Shown here piece after piece: positions 13,742-20,883 of a stretch of DNA of 35,217 nt. A program made the position numbers and the translations under genes. This DNA is from Clostridia bacterium (lineage in GTDB: Bacteria > Bacillota > Clostridia > Christensenellales > Aristaeellaceae). The notes under the pieces were generated by a model. That model worked only from the letters and a program-made list of their open reading frames with translations, was not told the DNA's origin and did not search any database. Where the stretch lies: NCBI GenBank assembly GCA_017410455.1, contig JAFQQT010000081.1, positions 1 to 35,217 on the forward strand, in the 5' to 3' direction. Every line of letters begins with the position of its first letter. Within the stretch, counting starts at the first letter, position 1.

Positions 13742-13776
13742 GCCGCCCTGCGGGTATCTGACCTGCGGGGCGGCGT
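13742..13776 (+). terminator. Terminator after the RNase gene
   Basis: GCCGCCCTGCGGG (13742-13754) and CCTGCGGGGCGGC (13762-13774) pair at 11 of 13 positions, followed by GTTCTGTCT. It closes the tdk-to-RNase run. Confidence 0.6.
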
Positions 13777-13814
13777 TCTGTCTGCACTTCCTGTGCATTT
13801 TCCAGCGGAATGCC

Positions 13815-13843
13815 TTGTCTGCCAGCGGCGCGGATGATACAAT
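13815..13843 (+). promoter_or_regulatory. Sigma-A promoter of the EamA transporter gene
   Basis: -35 TTGTCT (13815-13820), 17-bp spacer, -10 TACAAT (13838-13843). Confidence 0.6.
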
Positions 13844-13876
13844 GGGGGCATTCTGATGCAATGGGAGGCGTTGCTC

Positions 13877-14746
13877 ATGAAGCGCGCACGGATGATGCTG
13901 GTGACCTCGATGGTCATCTTCGGCACGATCGGCCTGTTCAAACGGTTCATCCCCGTTACCTCCGGCGAGCTGGCGCTGTACCGCGCGGTGCTGGCGGCGG
14001 TGCTGGTGGGTGGCGTGCTGCTGTTCACGCGGCAGAAGATCCCCTTCCGGGCGATCGTGAAGCAGGTCCCCCTGCTGCTGCTCTCCGGCGCAGCCATGGG
14101 CGTGAACTGGATCCTGCTCTTTGAGGCTTACGAGAAGACCTCCATCGCCCTGGGGACGATCAGCTACTATTTCGCCCCGGTGATCGTCACGATCCTGTGC
14201 CCCCTTCTCTTCCGCGAGAAGCTGACGGGCAAGCAGATCCTGTGCTTCCTCATCTCCACCGTGGGCCTGGTGATCATCACCCTTGCGGCGGAGCAGGGCG
14301 GGGAAGATGCTCCCCGCAATGACCTCGTCGGCATCCTCTTCGGCCTGGGCGCGGCGGCCTTCTACGCCACGGTCATCCTGCTGAACAAGTTCATCAAAGG
14401 GGTCGAGGGCCTGCACAGGACGCTGCTGCAGTTCATCGCAGCCATTGCAATCCTTGTGCCCTATGTGGCCCTGACCAGCGGCGTGACGCTGGGCGGCATG
14501 GACGCGACGGGCTGGGTGTGCCTGCTGATCGTGGGTCTGGTGCACACGGGCGTGACCTACTGCATGTACTTCTCCTCCCTGAAGGAGCTGCCCGGGCAGA
14601 CTGTCGCCATTCTGTCCTACATCGACCCGCTGGTGGCGGTGGCCGTGTCGGTGCTGGTTCTGCAGGAGCCGATGAACGCATGGCAGTGGATCGGCGGCGC
14701 GATGATCCTCGGTGCGACGCTGTGGAACGAGGGGTTTGGGAATTAG
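13877..14746 (+). CDS. EamA-family (DMT superfamily) transporter
   Basis: Start at 13877 follows GGGAGG at normal spacing; an in-frame ATG at 13856 lies too close to the promoter. 289 residues with ten hydrophobic segments arranged as two EamA repeats. The first contains T-I-G-L-F-K-R-F-I-P-V-T-S-G-E-L-A-L-Y-R and G-A-A-M-G-V-N-W-I-L-L-F-E-A-Y. The second contains G-A-A-A-F-Y-A-T-V-I-L-L-N-K-F and the C-terminal S-Y-I-D-P-L-V-A-V-A-V-S-V-L-V-L-Q-E-P. Members move amino acids, nucleobases or other metabolites, usually outward; the substrate is not predictable. Monocistronic. The last codons run into an AT-rich repeat. Confidence 0.88.
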   Translation: MKRARMMLVTSMVIFGTIGLFKRFIPVTSGELALYRAVLAAVLVGGVLLFTRQKIPFRAIVKQVPLLLLSGAAMGVNWILLFEAYEKTSIALGTISYYFAPVIVTILCPLLFREKLTGKQILCFLISTVGLVIITLAAEQGGEDAPRNDLVGILFGLGAAAFYATVILLNKFIKGVEGLHRTLLQFIAAIAILVPYVALTSGVTLGGMDATGWVCLLIVGLVHTGVTYCMYFSSLKELPGQTVAILSYIDPLVAVAVSVLVLQEPMNAWQWIGGAMILGATLWNEGFGN

Positions 14747-14775
14747 AAATTATGAATTAGGAATTATGAATTTGG
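14741..14775. repeat. AT-rich GAATTAT repeat, copy 2
   Basis: A tandem of AATTAGAAATTATGAATTAG and GAATTATGAATTTGG overlaps the stop codon of the transporter gene. It shares AATTATGAATTTGG with the copy at 9754-9776. Confidence 0.55.
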
Positions 14776-14787
14776 TTTGTGGGACTG

Positions 14788-14831
14788 AAAAAGGGGCTGT
14801 GGCAGACGGGCGGGTCTGCTGCAGCCCCTTT
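14788..14831. terminator. Bidirectional terminator between eamA and glgB
   Basis: AAAGGGGCTG (14790-14799) and CAGCCCCTTT (14822-14831) form a perfect 10-bp stem, extended inside by GCAGAC/GTCTGC (14802-14807 with 14814-14819). On the minus strand it is followed by TTTTT, so it is strongest for glgB. Confidence 0.8.
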
Positions 14832-14841
14832 GGTGTGGGGG

Positions 14842-16953
14842 TTATTCGGCTTTCTTTGCGGGGGTCTTGCGGGGGCGCTTGGGCTTTTCGGCGGGGGCTT
14901 CCGTGGCCTTCTTTGCGGAGGACTTCTTGGGCTTGGCTTCGGCGGCGGGCTTTTCGGCCTTGGTGCGCGGCTGCTGGATCTTGCCTTCGCGGAGCACCAC
15001 GGCGGTGCGGGCGGGCAGGTAGAGCATGATGGAGGGCTTGCCGTCGATATTGCGGACGCGGTAGGTCATGTGCTCCACCAGCTGCTGGCCGCCGTACTTC
15101 TCGTCGTCCGAGCACATGGCGACGGAGTAGTTGGCGCGGTGGGGCAGGGGAACCACCACGTCGGTGAAGCTCCTGTCCGGGCTGAAGTTGAAGGCGAAGA
15201 GCAGGCCGTTCCGGTAGAAGACCAGCACCTTGCCGTCATGCAGGCGAAGATCGCCCATGCGCTGGTCGAAGATGCGGTGTGCCTTGGTGAGGTTCACCAT
15301 GTCCTCGTCGAAGTCATTCAGCCACTGGTACTTGAGGAAGCCGTTATTTTTCAGGCTCCACTGGCGGCGGCAGTAGTGGAAGGACCAGCCGTTGCCCTCG
15401 CGGGGGAAGTCGATCCATTCCGGATGGCCGAACTCGTTGCCCATGAAGTTCAGGTACGCCTCGCCGCCGGCGGCCAGGGTGAACAGGCGGATCATCTTGT
15501 GCAGGGCGATGGCGCGGTCGATGACGGGGTTGTGGGTGGACTTCTCCATGTCGGTGTACATGGCGGCGTCGGCCAGGCGGAAGATCATCGTCTTGTCGCC
15601 CACCAGCGCCTGATCGTGGCTCTCCACATAGCTGACGGTGCCCTCGCCCGGGCGGCGCAGGCACATTTCGCCCCACATCTTGCCGATGTCCCAGTCCTCG
15701 TCGCGGGTGGTCTTCACCGTGCGGATCCACATATCCGGCAGACCCATGCCCAGGCGGTAGTCAAAGCCGATGCCGCCCTCCTCGATGGGCAGGCACATGC
15801 CGGGCATGCCGGACATGTCCTCGGCGATGGTCAGGGCCTTGGGGTTCACCTGGCGGATCAGCTCGTTGGCCAGCTGCAGGTACGTGATGGCCTCCACATG
15901 GGTGTTGAAAGAGAAGTACTTGCTGTTGCTGTCGAAGTCCACGCCCAGGCCGTGATCATGATACAGCATGGAGGTGATGCCATCGAAGCGGAAGCCGTCG
16001 AAGTGGTACTCGGTCATCCAGAACTTGAGGTTGGACAGCAGGAAGTGGATCACGCCGGTCTTGCCGTAGTCGAAGCACTTCGTGCCCCAGGCGGGGTGGT
16101 CGCCCTTCTCGCCGTCGTGGAAGAACTGCCAGGTGGTGCCGTCGAACATGTTGATGCCCTCGGCGGTATTCTTCACCGCGTGGGAGTGTACCACGTCCAG
16201 CAGCACACGGATACCCATCTCGTGGGCCTTGTTGACCAGGTATTTGAGGTCCTCGGGCTTGCCGAACCAGGAGGAAGCAGCGTAGAAATTCGACACCTGA
16301 TAGCCGAAGGAGCCGTAATAGGGGTGCTCCATGATGGCCATGAGCTGGATGGCGGTGTAGCCGGCCTTCTTCACGTGGGGCAGGGTGTAGTCGGCAAACT
16401 CGCGGTAGGTGCCCACGCGGCCCTCCTCCTGGGCCATGCCCACATGAGCCTCGTAGATGTAGATGCTGTCATCGGCCACGAAATCCGCATCCGTCCACGG
16501 GAAGGCCTTGCGCTCGTCGACTACCTCAGCGCACCAGGTGACCGTCTGCTTGTCCTGCACGACGCGGCGGGCGTAGAGCGGCAGATGCTCGGTGCGGGTG
16601 AGGTTGTAATCCACAACGGTCTTGACCTTGCAGCCGTCCCACAGCGCGTCCTCGCCGGGCAGGAAGAGCTCCCAGTTGCCGTCGCCGACCCGGGTCAGCG
16701 GGTGGCTGGTCTGGTTCCAGCCGTTGAAATCGCCGGTCAGGTACAGCTGATAGGCGCTGGGGGCCCACTCGCGGTAGTACCAGCCGCCATCGGTGGGGTG
16801 GAAGCCATAGTAGTTGTGCGCGTTGGCGAAGTCGTTCAGCGTCTGGCCCTCACCGAGGATGCGCTTCTTTGTATCACGGTACAGCGACATGCGCAGATCG
16901 ATGTCGGCCTGAAAATCGATAAGCTGGGGGTTGTGTTCAAGGATCTTATACAT
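14842..16953 (-). CDS. glgB: 1,4-alpha-glucan branching enzyme (GH13_8 type) with basic tail
   Basis: 703 residues. The start at 16953 has GGAGGTG upstream. An N-terminal CBM48 (Y-L-T-G-D-F-N-G-W-N) precedes the GH13 barrel: D-V-V-H-S-H (region I), G-F-R-F-D-G-I-T-S-M (nucleophile Asp), A-E-D-M-S-G-M-P (acid/base Glu) and V-E-S-H-D-Q (third Asp). The segment W-F-G-K-P-E-D-L-K-Y-L-V-x-K-A-H and the T-S-M-L-Y-H-D-H-G motif resemble the eukaryote-type subfamily GH13_8 more than the usual bacterial GH13_9. It adds alpha-1,6 branches to glycogen-type glucan. After the normal C-terminal beta domain comes an extra ~44-residue tail (about 660-703) made almost only of Lys, Ala, Pro, Glu and Arg with K-P-K-K and A-K-K repeats, unlike known branching enzymes. 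No other glg genes are adjacent. Confidence 0.92.
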   Translation of the reverse strand: MYKILEHNPQLIDFQADIDLRMSLYRDTKKRILGEGQTLNDFANAHNYYGFHPTDGGWYYREWAPSAYQLYLTGDFNGWNQTSHPLTRVGDGNWELFLPGEDALWDGCKVKTVVDYNLTRTEHLPLYARRVVQDKQTVTWCAEVVDERKAFPWTDADFVADDSIYIYEAHVGMAQEEGRVGTYREFADYTLPHVKKAGYTAIQLMAIMEHPYYGSFGYQVSNFYAASSWFGKPEDLKYLVNKAHEMGIRVLLDVVHSHAVKNTAEGINMFDGTTWQFFHDGEKGDHPAWGTKCFDYGKTGVIHFLLSNLKFWMTEYHFDGFRFDGITSMLYHDHGLGVDFDSNSKYFSFNTHVEAITYLQLANELIRQVNPKALTIAEDMSGMPGMCLPIEEGGIGFDYRLGMGLPDMWIRTVKTTRDEDWDIGKMWGEMCLRRPGEGTVSYVESHDQALVGDKTMIFRLADAAMYTDMEKSTHNPVIDRAIALHKMIRLFTLAAGGEAYLNFMGNEFGHPEWIDFPREGNGWSFHYCRRQWSLKNNGFLKYQWLNDFDEDMVNLTKAHRIFDQRMGDLRLHDGKVLVFYRNGLLFAFNFSPDRSFTDVVVPLPHRANYSVAMCSDDEKYGGQQLVEHMTYRVRNIDGKPSIMLYLPARTAVVLREGKIQQPRTKAEKPAAEAKPKKSSAKKATEAPAEKPKRPRKTPAKKAE

Positions 16954-16976
16954 TTGTCAGACACCTCCGTTCATTC

Positions 16977-17005
16977 ATTATACTCCGGTTTTGCAAAAAG
17001 GGCAA
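16977..17005 (-). promoter_or_regulatory. Sigma-A promoter of glgB
   Basis: Minus-strand -35 TTGCCC (17005-17000), 17-bp spacer, perfect -10 TATAAT (16982-16977). Confidence 0.65.
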
Positions 17006-17040
17006 GATGCAAGATGTGCCGGATTATCAGCCTGTTCGTC

Positions 17041-17069
17041 TTCCAATGCGGCGGCGGATGTGGTACAAT
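17041..17069 (+). promoter_or_regulatory. Promoter of the ATPase / aldo-keto reductase pair (weak -35)
   Basis: -10 TACAAT (17064-17069) with TTCCAA at the -35 position and 17-bp spacing; divergent from the glgB promoter. Confidence 0.45.
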
Positions 17070-17105
17070 GGACAGAACCAATTTACTGGCAAGGGAGGCC
17101 TTCCC

Positions 17106-17972
17106 ATGCTCTACCTGACCCGCTTCACCTTCCCCGATGCGGAGGCGGAATCCGCCTTCTTCATCAGCGAGGTCAAGCGTACCTGCTATGACAGCTACTA
17201 CCCCTTCGGCGTGCTGTCGCAGCGGGAGCTGCATGCGCTGGACTTTGAGCCGGTGACGATCCTCTACGGCGGCAACGGCTCGGGCAAGACCACCGCCCTC
17301 AACGTCATCGCCGAAAAGCTGGGGCTGCGCCGGGATGCCCGCTACAACCGCTCCTGCTTCTACGGGGATTACCTGCACCGCTGCGACTTCGAGGTGCGCC
17401 AGCCCATCCCGCCGGAGAGCCGCGTCATCACCTCGGACGATGTGTTTGACTACATGCTGGACCTGCGGGCCATCAACGAGGGCGTCGATGAGCGGCGCGA
17501 GGCCCTGTTCGAGGAGTATTTGAAGGACAAGGATCCCCGCAACCCCTTCCGCTACCGCACCATGGAGGACTACGAGCAGCTCAAGCGCGTGAACCTTGCC
17601 CGCCACAAGACGCAGAGCCAGTATGTCCGCACGCGCCTGAACGACAACCTCCGCGAGCAGTCCAACGGCGAGAGTGCGTACTTCTGCTTCACCAGCCGCA
17701 TTCAGGAGAATGCCCTGTACCTGCTGGACGAGCCGGAAAACAGCCTCTCGCCCGCCAGGCAGCAGGAGCTGACGCAGTTCATCCAGGACAGCGCCCGCTT
17801 CTACGGCTGCCAGTTCATCATCGCGACCCACTCGCCCTTCCTGCTGGCGATGCAGGGCGCCCGCATCTACGACCTGGACAGCGTCCCCGCCTGCCGAAGG
17901 AAATGGACGGAGCTGCCCGCCGTCCGCGCGTATCATGATTTCTTCCGCCAGCACGCATCCGAATTCGATTGA
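17106..17972 (+). CDS. AAA/ABC-type ATPase, stand-alone
   Basis: Start at 17106 follows GGGAGG; 288 residues, soluble. Walker A G-G-N-G-S-G-K-T (55-62), an ABC-like signature S-N-G-E-S-A near residue 196, Walker B A-L-Y-L-L-D-E-P-E-N-S-L-S, and the switch histidine in A-T-H-S-P-F-L-L-A. This is the layout of small SMC/RecF-like ATPases of the AAA_15/AAA_21 group, common alone in Clostridia. About 80 residues between Walker A and the signature are charged and helical (R-R-E-A-L-F-E-E-Y-L-K-D-K-D). Biological role unknown; without a nuclease or toxin partner there is no evidence for an OLD- or Gabija-like defence system. The next gene starts 16 bp downstream. Confidence 0.82.
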   Translation: MLYLTRFTFPDAEAESAFFISEVKRTCYDSYYPFGVLSQRELHALDFEPVTILYGGNGSGKTTALNVIAEKLGLRRDARYNRSCFYGDYLHRCDFEVRQPIPPESRVITSDDVFDYMLDLRAINEGVDERREALFEEYLKDKDPRNPFRYRTMEDYEQLKRVNLARHKTQSQYVRTRLNDNLREQSNGESAYFCFTSRIQENALYLLDEPENSLSPARQQELTQFIQDSARFYGCQFIIATHSPFLLAMQGARIYDLDSVPACRRKWTELPAVRAYHDFFRQHASEFD

Positions 17973-17988
17973 CAGGAGGCACATCCCG

Positions 17989-18996
17989 ATGAAGACCATC
18001 CGCCTTGGCCGCACCAGTATCACCGTCAACTTCAACGGCTTCGGCGCGCTGCCCGTCCAGCGCGTCAACATGGAAGAGGCCGCCGCCATCCTCCGCCGCG
18101 CGTATGAGGGCGGGATCAACTTCTTCGACACCGCCCGCGGCTACTCCGACAGCGAGGAGAAGATCGGTTACGCCCTTGCCGACGTGCGCGGGGAGATCAT
18201 CATCGCCACCAAGACCCCGTCCACCACCGTGGAGGGCTTCTGGGACGACCTGCGCACCAGCCTGCGCCTGCTGAAGACTGACCACGTGGATATCCTGCAG
18301 TTCCACAACCCGGATTTTGTGCCGAAGCCCGGCGACGGCACCGGCCTGTACGAGGCTATGCTGGAGGCGCGGGAGCAGGGGCTCATCCGCTTCATCGGTT
18401 TCACCAACCACCGCCTGCACCTGGCGGAGGAGGCCGTCCTCTCCGGCCTGTACGACACGCTGCAGTTCCCCTTCAGCTACCTGGCCAGCGAGAAGGATGT
18501 GGCCCTCGTCCGCCTGTGCGAGGAGCACGACGTGGGCTTTATCTGCATGAAGGCGCTCTCCGGCGGCCTCATCACCCGTTCTGATGCGGCGTATGCGTAC
18601 CTGGCGCAGTACCCGGTGCTGCCCATCTGGGGCATTCAGCGGCTGACGGAGCTGGAGGAGTTCCTGGGCTATCAGGATGCGCCGCCGGCGATGACGGAGG
18701 AGATGTCCGCCTTCATCGAGCAGGAGCGCACGGAGCTGGTGGGCGACTTCTGCCGCGGCTGTGGCTACTGCATGCCCTGCCCTGTGGGGATTCAGATCAA
18801 CAACGCCGCCCGCATGGCGCTGATGCTGCGCCGCAGCCCCACGGCGGGCCTGCTGGGGGAGTACTGGCAGAAGGAGATGGCCCGCATCGACGAGTGCCTG
18901 AACTGCGGCCAGTGCGCGGCCCGCTGCCCCTACGGGCTGGATACGCCCGCCCTGCTGCGCCGGAACCTGGAAGACTACCGCACCTTCGGCGGCTGA
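17989..18996 (+). CDS. Aldo/keto reductase with two [4Fe-4S] clusters
   Basis: 335 residues; AGGAGG lies 9 bp before the ATG at 17989. The (beta/alpha)8 AKR part has F-F-D-T-A-R-G-Y-S-D-S-E (catalytic Asp and Tyr) and I-A-T-K-T-P (catalytic Lys). After residue ~260 come two ferredoxin-like motifs: C-R-G-C-G-Y-C-M-P-C-P and C-L-N-C-G-Q-C-A-A-R-C-P, each C-x2-C-x2-C-x3-C-P. Such proteins are frequent in anaerobic Clostridia; they may couple carbonyl reduction to ferredoxin-level electrons, but no physiological substrate is established. Cotranscribed with the ATPase by spacing. Confidence 0.9.
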   Translation: MKTIRLGRTSITVNFNGFGALPVQRVNMEEAAAILRRAYEGGINFFDTARGYSDSEEKIGYALADVRGEIIIATKTPSTTVEGFWDDLRTSLRLLKTDHVDILQFHNPDFVPKPGDGTGLYEAMLEAREQGLIRFIGFTNHRLHLAEEAVLSGLYDTLQFPFSYLASEKDVALVRLCEEHDVGFICMKALSGGLITRSDAAYAYLAQYPVLPIWGIQRLTELEEFLGYQDAPPAMTEEMSAFIEQERTELVGDFCRGCGYCMPCPVGIQINNAARMALMLRRSPTAGLLGEYWQKEMARIDECLNCGQCAARCPYGLDTPALLRRNLEDYRTFGG

Positions 18997-19014
18997 CGCG
19001 CATGGGAAAAACCG

Positions 19015-19041
19015 CTGGCAGAGGTTGACAACCCCTGCCAG
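19015..19041 (+). promoter_or_regulatory. Inverted repeat spanning the -35 of the GDPD promoter
   Basis: CTGGCAGAGG (19015-19024) and CCCCTGCCAG (19032-19041) match at 9 of 10 positions, with TTGACA of the promoter in the centre. It may be an operator or a weak terminator for the upstream gene; it lacks a T-tract. Confidence 0.45.
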
Positions 19042-19053
19042 ACGCGTTATGAT
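19025..19053 (+). promoter_or_regulatory. Sigma-A promoter of the GDPD gene
   Basis: Perfect TTGACA (19025-19030), 17-bp spacer, -10 TATGAT (19048-19053). Confidence 0.8.
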
Positions 19054-19094
19054 GATTGCAACGCAGCAAGCGACAAAAGGAGGAAGAATCCGAC

Positions 19095-20168
19095 ATGGCA
19101 AAGAACGCACGGAAGAAGTCCGGCAGGGGCCTGAAGATTTTCGGCTGCATCGTGCTGGTGCTGGCAGTGGCCTACGCGGCCATCGCCCTGTGGCCCGCGC
19201 CGCAGAACTTCGCGCTGGATAACCCCATGATGAAGGATGGCGACATGCCCATCCTCATCGCCCACGGCGGCGGCAACAGGGAGTTCCCGGATAACACCCT
19301 GGAGGCCTTCTGTAACGCCTACAGCCTTGACCCCGACGTGATGATGGAGACCGACGTGTCCATCACCAGGGACGGCGTGGTCATTCTCTCCCACGACACC
19401 CGCCTGGACCGCAAGACCAACGTGACCGGCTACATCATCGATTGGAACTACAGCGACCTGATCGCCCAGAAGGTGGATTTCGGCTACACGAACAAGACCA
19501 AGTCCCAGGTGCTGGTGGAGGGCAGCGAGCTGGTTCCCTTCACCAACCCCGACGGCCTGCGCGTCACGCCCCTGGACGTGACCTACCCCGAGGGCGTCAC
19601 CCCCCGCGACCCCGAAGTCTTCCTGGCCACCACCCTGGAAGAGCTGATCGTGACCTTCCCGGAGAGCCGCATCAACGTGGAGATCAAGCAGAGCGGCGAG
19701 GAAGGCCTGCTGTGCCTGTCTGCCATCCTGGAGCTGCTGGAGAAGCATGACGCCTGGGATCGCGTGGTGCTGGCATCCTTCCACACGGAGATCTACGCCG
19801 AGTACCAGCGGCTGCAGCAGGAGGGCCTGGTGCCCGACACCTTCATGTGCAGCCCCGGCACCACCAATGCGGCCATCTTCTACGCCCTGCAGCTGCTGAA
19901 GCTGGACGTGTTCTTTACCGAGGGAACCTGCGTGCTGCAGCTGCCCACCACCTATGACATCGAGATCGGCGGCAAGGAGATCACCATCAACCTGGCGACC
20001 TCTGCCCTGATCGAAGCTGCCCACGCCCACAACATCGCCGTGCACTACTGGACCATCAACGATCCGGAGGAGATGCGCGAGCTGATCGAGCTGGGTGCGG
20101 ACGGCATCATGACCGACTACCCCCACCGCCTGGCGGATGTGTATGCGGAGTACGGCAGCGCACAGTAA
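19095..20168 (+). CDS. Membrane-anchored glycerophosphodiester phosphodiesterase
   Basis: Start at 19095 follows GGAGGA at normal spacing; 357 residues. A basic N-terminus (K-N-A-R-K-K-S-G-R-G-L-K) is followed by one hydrophobic segment (about residues 14-34), so the catalytic domain is probably outside and membrane-tethered. GDPD motifs: I-A-H-G-G-G-N-R-E-F-P-D-N-T (catalytic His; Gly replaces the usual Arg of H-R-G), M-E-T-D-V-S (metal ligands), L-S-H-D-T-R-L-D (second His), N-V-E-I-K-Q, and C-terminal Y-W-T-I-N-D and D-G-I-M-T-D-Y-P. It hydrolyses glycerophosphodiesters or related lipid head groups to glycerol-3-phosphate. Monocistronic with a strong promoter and terminator. Confidence 0.9.
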   Translation: MAKNARKKSGRGLKIFGCIVLVLAVAYAAIALWPAPQNFALDNPMMKDGDMPILIAHGGGNREFPDNTLEAFCNAYSLDPDVMMETDVSITRDGVVILSHDTRLDRKTNVTGYIIDWNYSDLIAQKVDFGYTNKTKSQVLVEGSELVPFTNPDGLRVTPLDVTYPEGVTPRDPEVFLATTLEELIVTFPESRINVEIKQSGEEGLLCLSAILELLEKHDAWDRVVLASFHTEIYAEYQRLQQEGLVPDTFMCSPGTTNAAIFYALQLLKLDVFFTEGTCVLQLPTTYDIEIGGKEITINLATSALIEAAHAHNIAVHYWTINDPEEMRELIELGADGIMTDYPHRLADVYAEYGSAQ

Positions 20169-20189
20169 CCCTGGCACCCCGAATTGAAA

Positions 20190-20233
20190 ACGCGCCCGTC
20201 CGGAGGCCTGAGATGGCTGCCGGGCGGGCGTTT
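20190..20233 (+). terminator. Terminator after the GDPD gene
   Basis: ACGCGCCCGTCCGG and CCGGGCGGGCGTTT pair over most of their length around a ~17-nt loop, followed by TTTGT. Confidence 0.65.
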
Positions 20234-20292
20234 GTATGCGTGTCAGGCGGTGTGGGGCGGGCTGCCCCGTGATGCAGGTTGATCCGGATACG

Positions 20293-20450
20293 AAAAAGGA
20301 GGCCAGCCGAAGCTGACCTCCCCGCGCACTTCCCATTGGCTGCATCTGCGATGCAGGCTCATTTCGGCGTCATTGTGACGAGACGGCGGACTGTTGCCGC
20401 GTGCTACCGAATCCATGTGCAATGATTGTTGCAGTAAGGGAAGCGTTGCA
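20293..20450 (-). ncRNA. Candidate structured small RNA
   Basis: On the minus strand a possible -10 TATACT lies at 20461-20456 (no good -35). The ~150-nt transcript would end at a strong intrinsic terminator: 10-bp stem 20321-20312 / 20307-20298 closed by a C-UUCG-G tetraloop, then five U (20297-20293). Inside, CUUCCC near the 5' end (20443-20438) can pair with GGGAAG (20334-20329), closing the whole structure. Local hairpins are GCGG/CCGC, CGUCA/UGACG and CUGCAUC/GAUGCAG. The block 20329-20400 aligns with 8106-8179: TTGGCTGCA(G/T)CTGC, GG(C)TCATTT and TTGCCGC occur in the same order and nearly the same spacing. This is otherwise a 400-bp gap with no protein gene. Confidence 0.5.
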
Positions 20451-20568
20451 CAAGCAGTATAGCGCATGAGAACGGCGGAATCCTCAAAAAAAGGTTGTGA
20501 ACGCCGGAAGTGCCATCCGATATCATGGCGCAGAACCAGACCTGAATGCGTTTTTTCTGCATTTCCCC

Positions 20569-20597
20569 TTGCCATTCCGGCATTTCCGTGGTAGAAT
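20569..20597 (+). promoter_or_regulatory. Sigma-A promoter of the pheST T-box transcript
   Basis: -35 TTGCCA (20569-20574), 17-bp spacer, -10 TAGAAT (20592-20597). Confidence 0.65.
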
Positions 20598-20603
20598 ATC
20601 CGA

Positions 20604-20855
20604 GTATTGCATAACAAAGACGATGACCGGGTCGCAGTAAGCCCCAGCAACCCCTTCCCAGAGAGCGGCTGTACGCTGAGAGGCCGCAAGGGCGCTGACG
20701 GACGAATTTCACCCCGCGAGTTGCCTGCTGAAAAGGCAGGACGTTCGCCGCGTTAAGGCGTTGAGGGACAGTCCCGTTCACGGGCTGTAATTTGAGTGGT
20801 ACCGCGGATCGTTGCATCATCCGTCTCATGCATATTGTGTGAGACGGGTTTTTCT
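20604..20855 (+). promoter_or_regulatory. T-box leader, phenylalanine specifier
   Basis: The leader has the T-box sequence GAG-TGGTACCGCG (conserved part 20797-20806) that pairs with the 3' end of uncharged tRNA. It is followed by an intrinsic terminator: CCGTCTCA (20821-20828) with TGAGACGG (20840-20847), then GTTTTTC. In the stem I region the specifier is read as TTC (20708-20710, in G-A-A-T-T-T-C-A), the Phe codon, which fits the pheS gene downstream. Low tRNA(Phe) charging should allow read-through into pheST. Confidence 0.92.
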
Positions 20856-20883
20856 TTTGCAAATCATCAAGGAGGGAATATAC

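Noticed and set aside
14779-17118. 779-codon open frame opposite glgB
   Set aside because: Antisense to a clearly assigned branching enzyme; no protein-like motifs.
17106-18996. ATPase plus neighbour as a defence system (OLD/Gabija-like)
   Set aside because: The ATPase has no nuclease domain and its partner gene is an aldo/keto reductase; nothing else supports defence.
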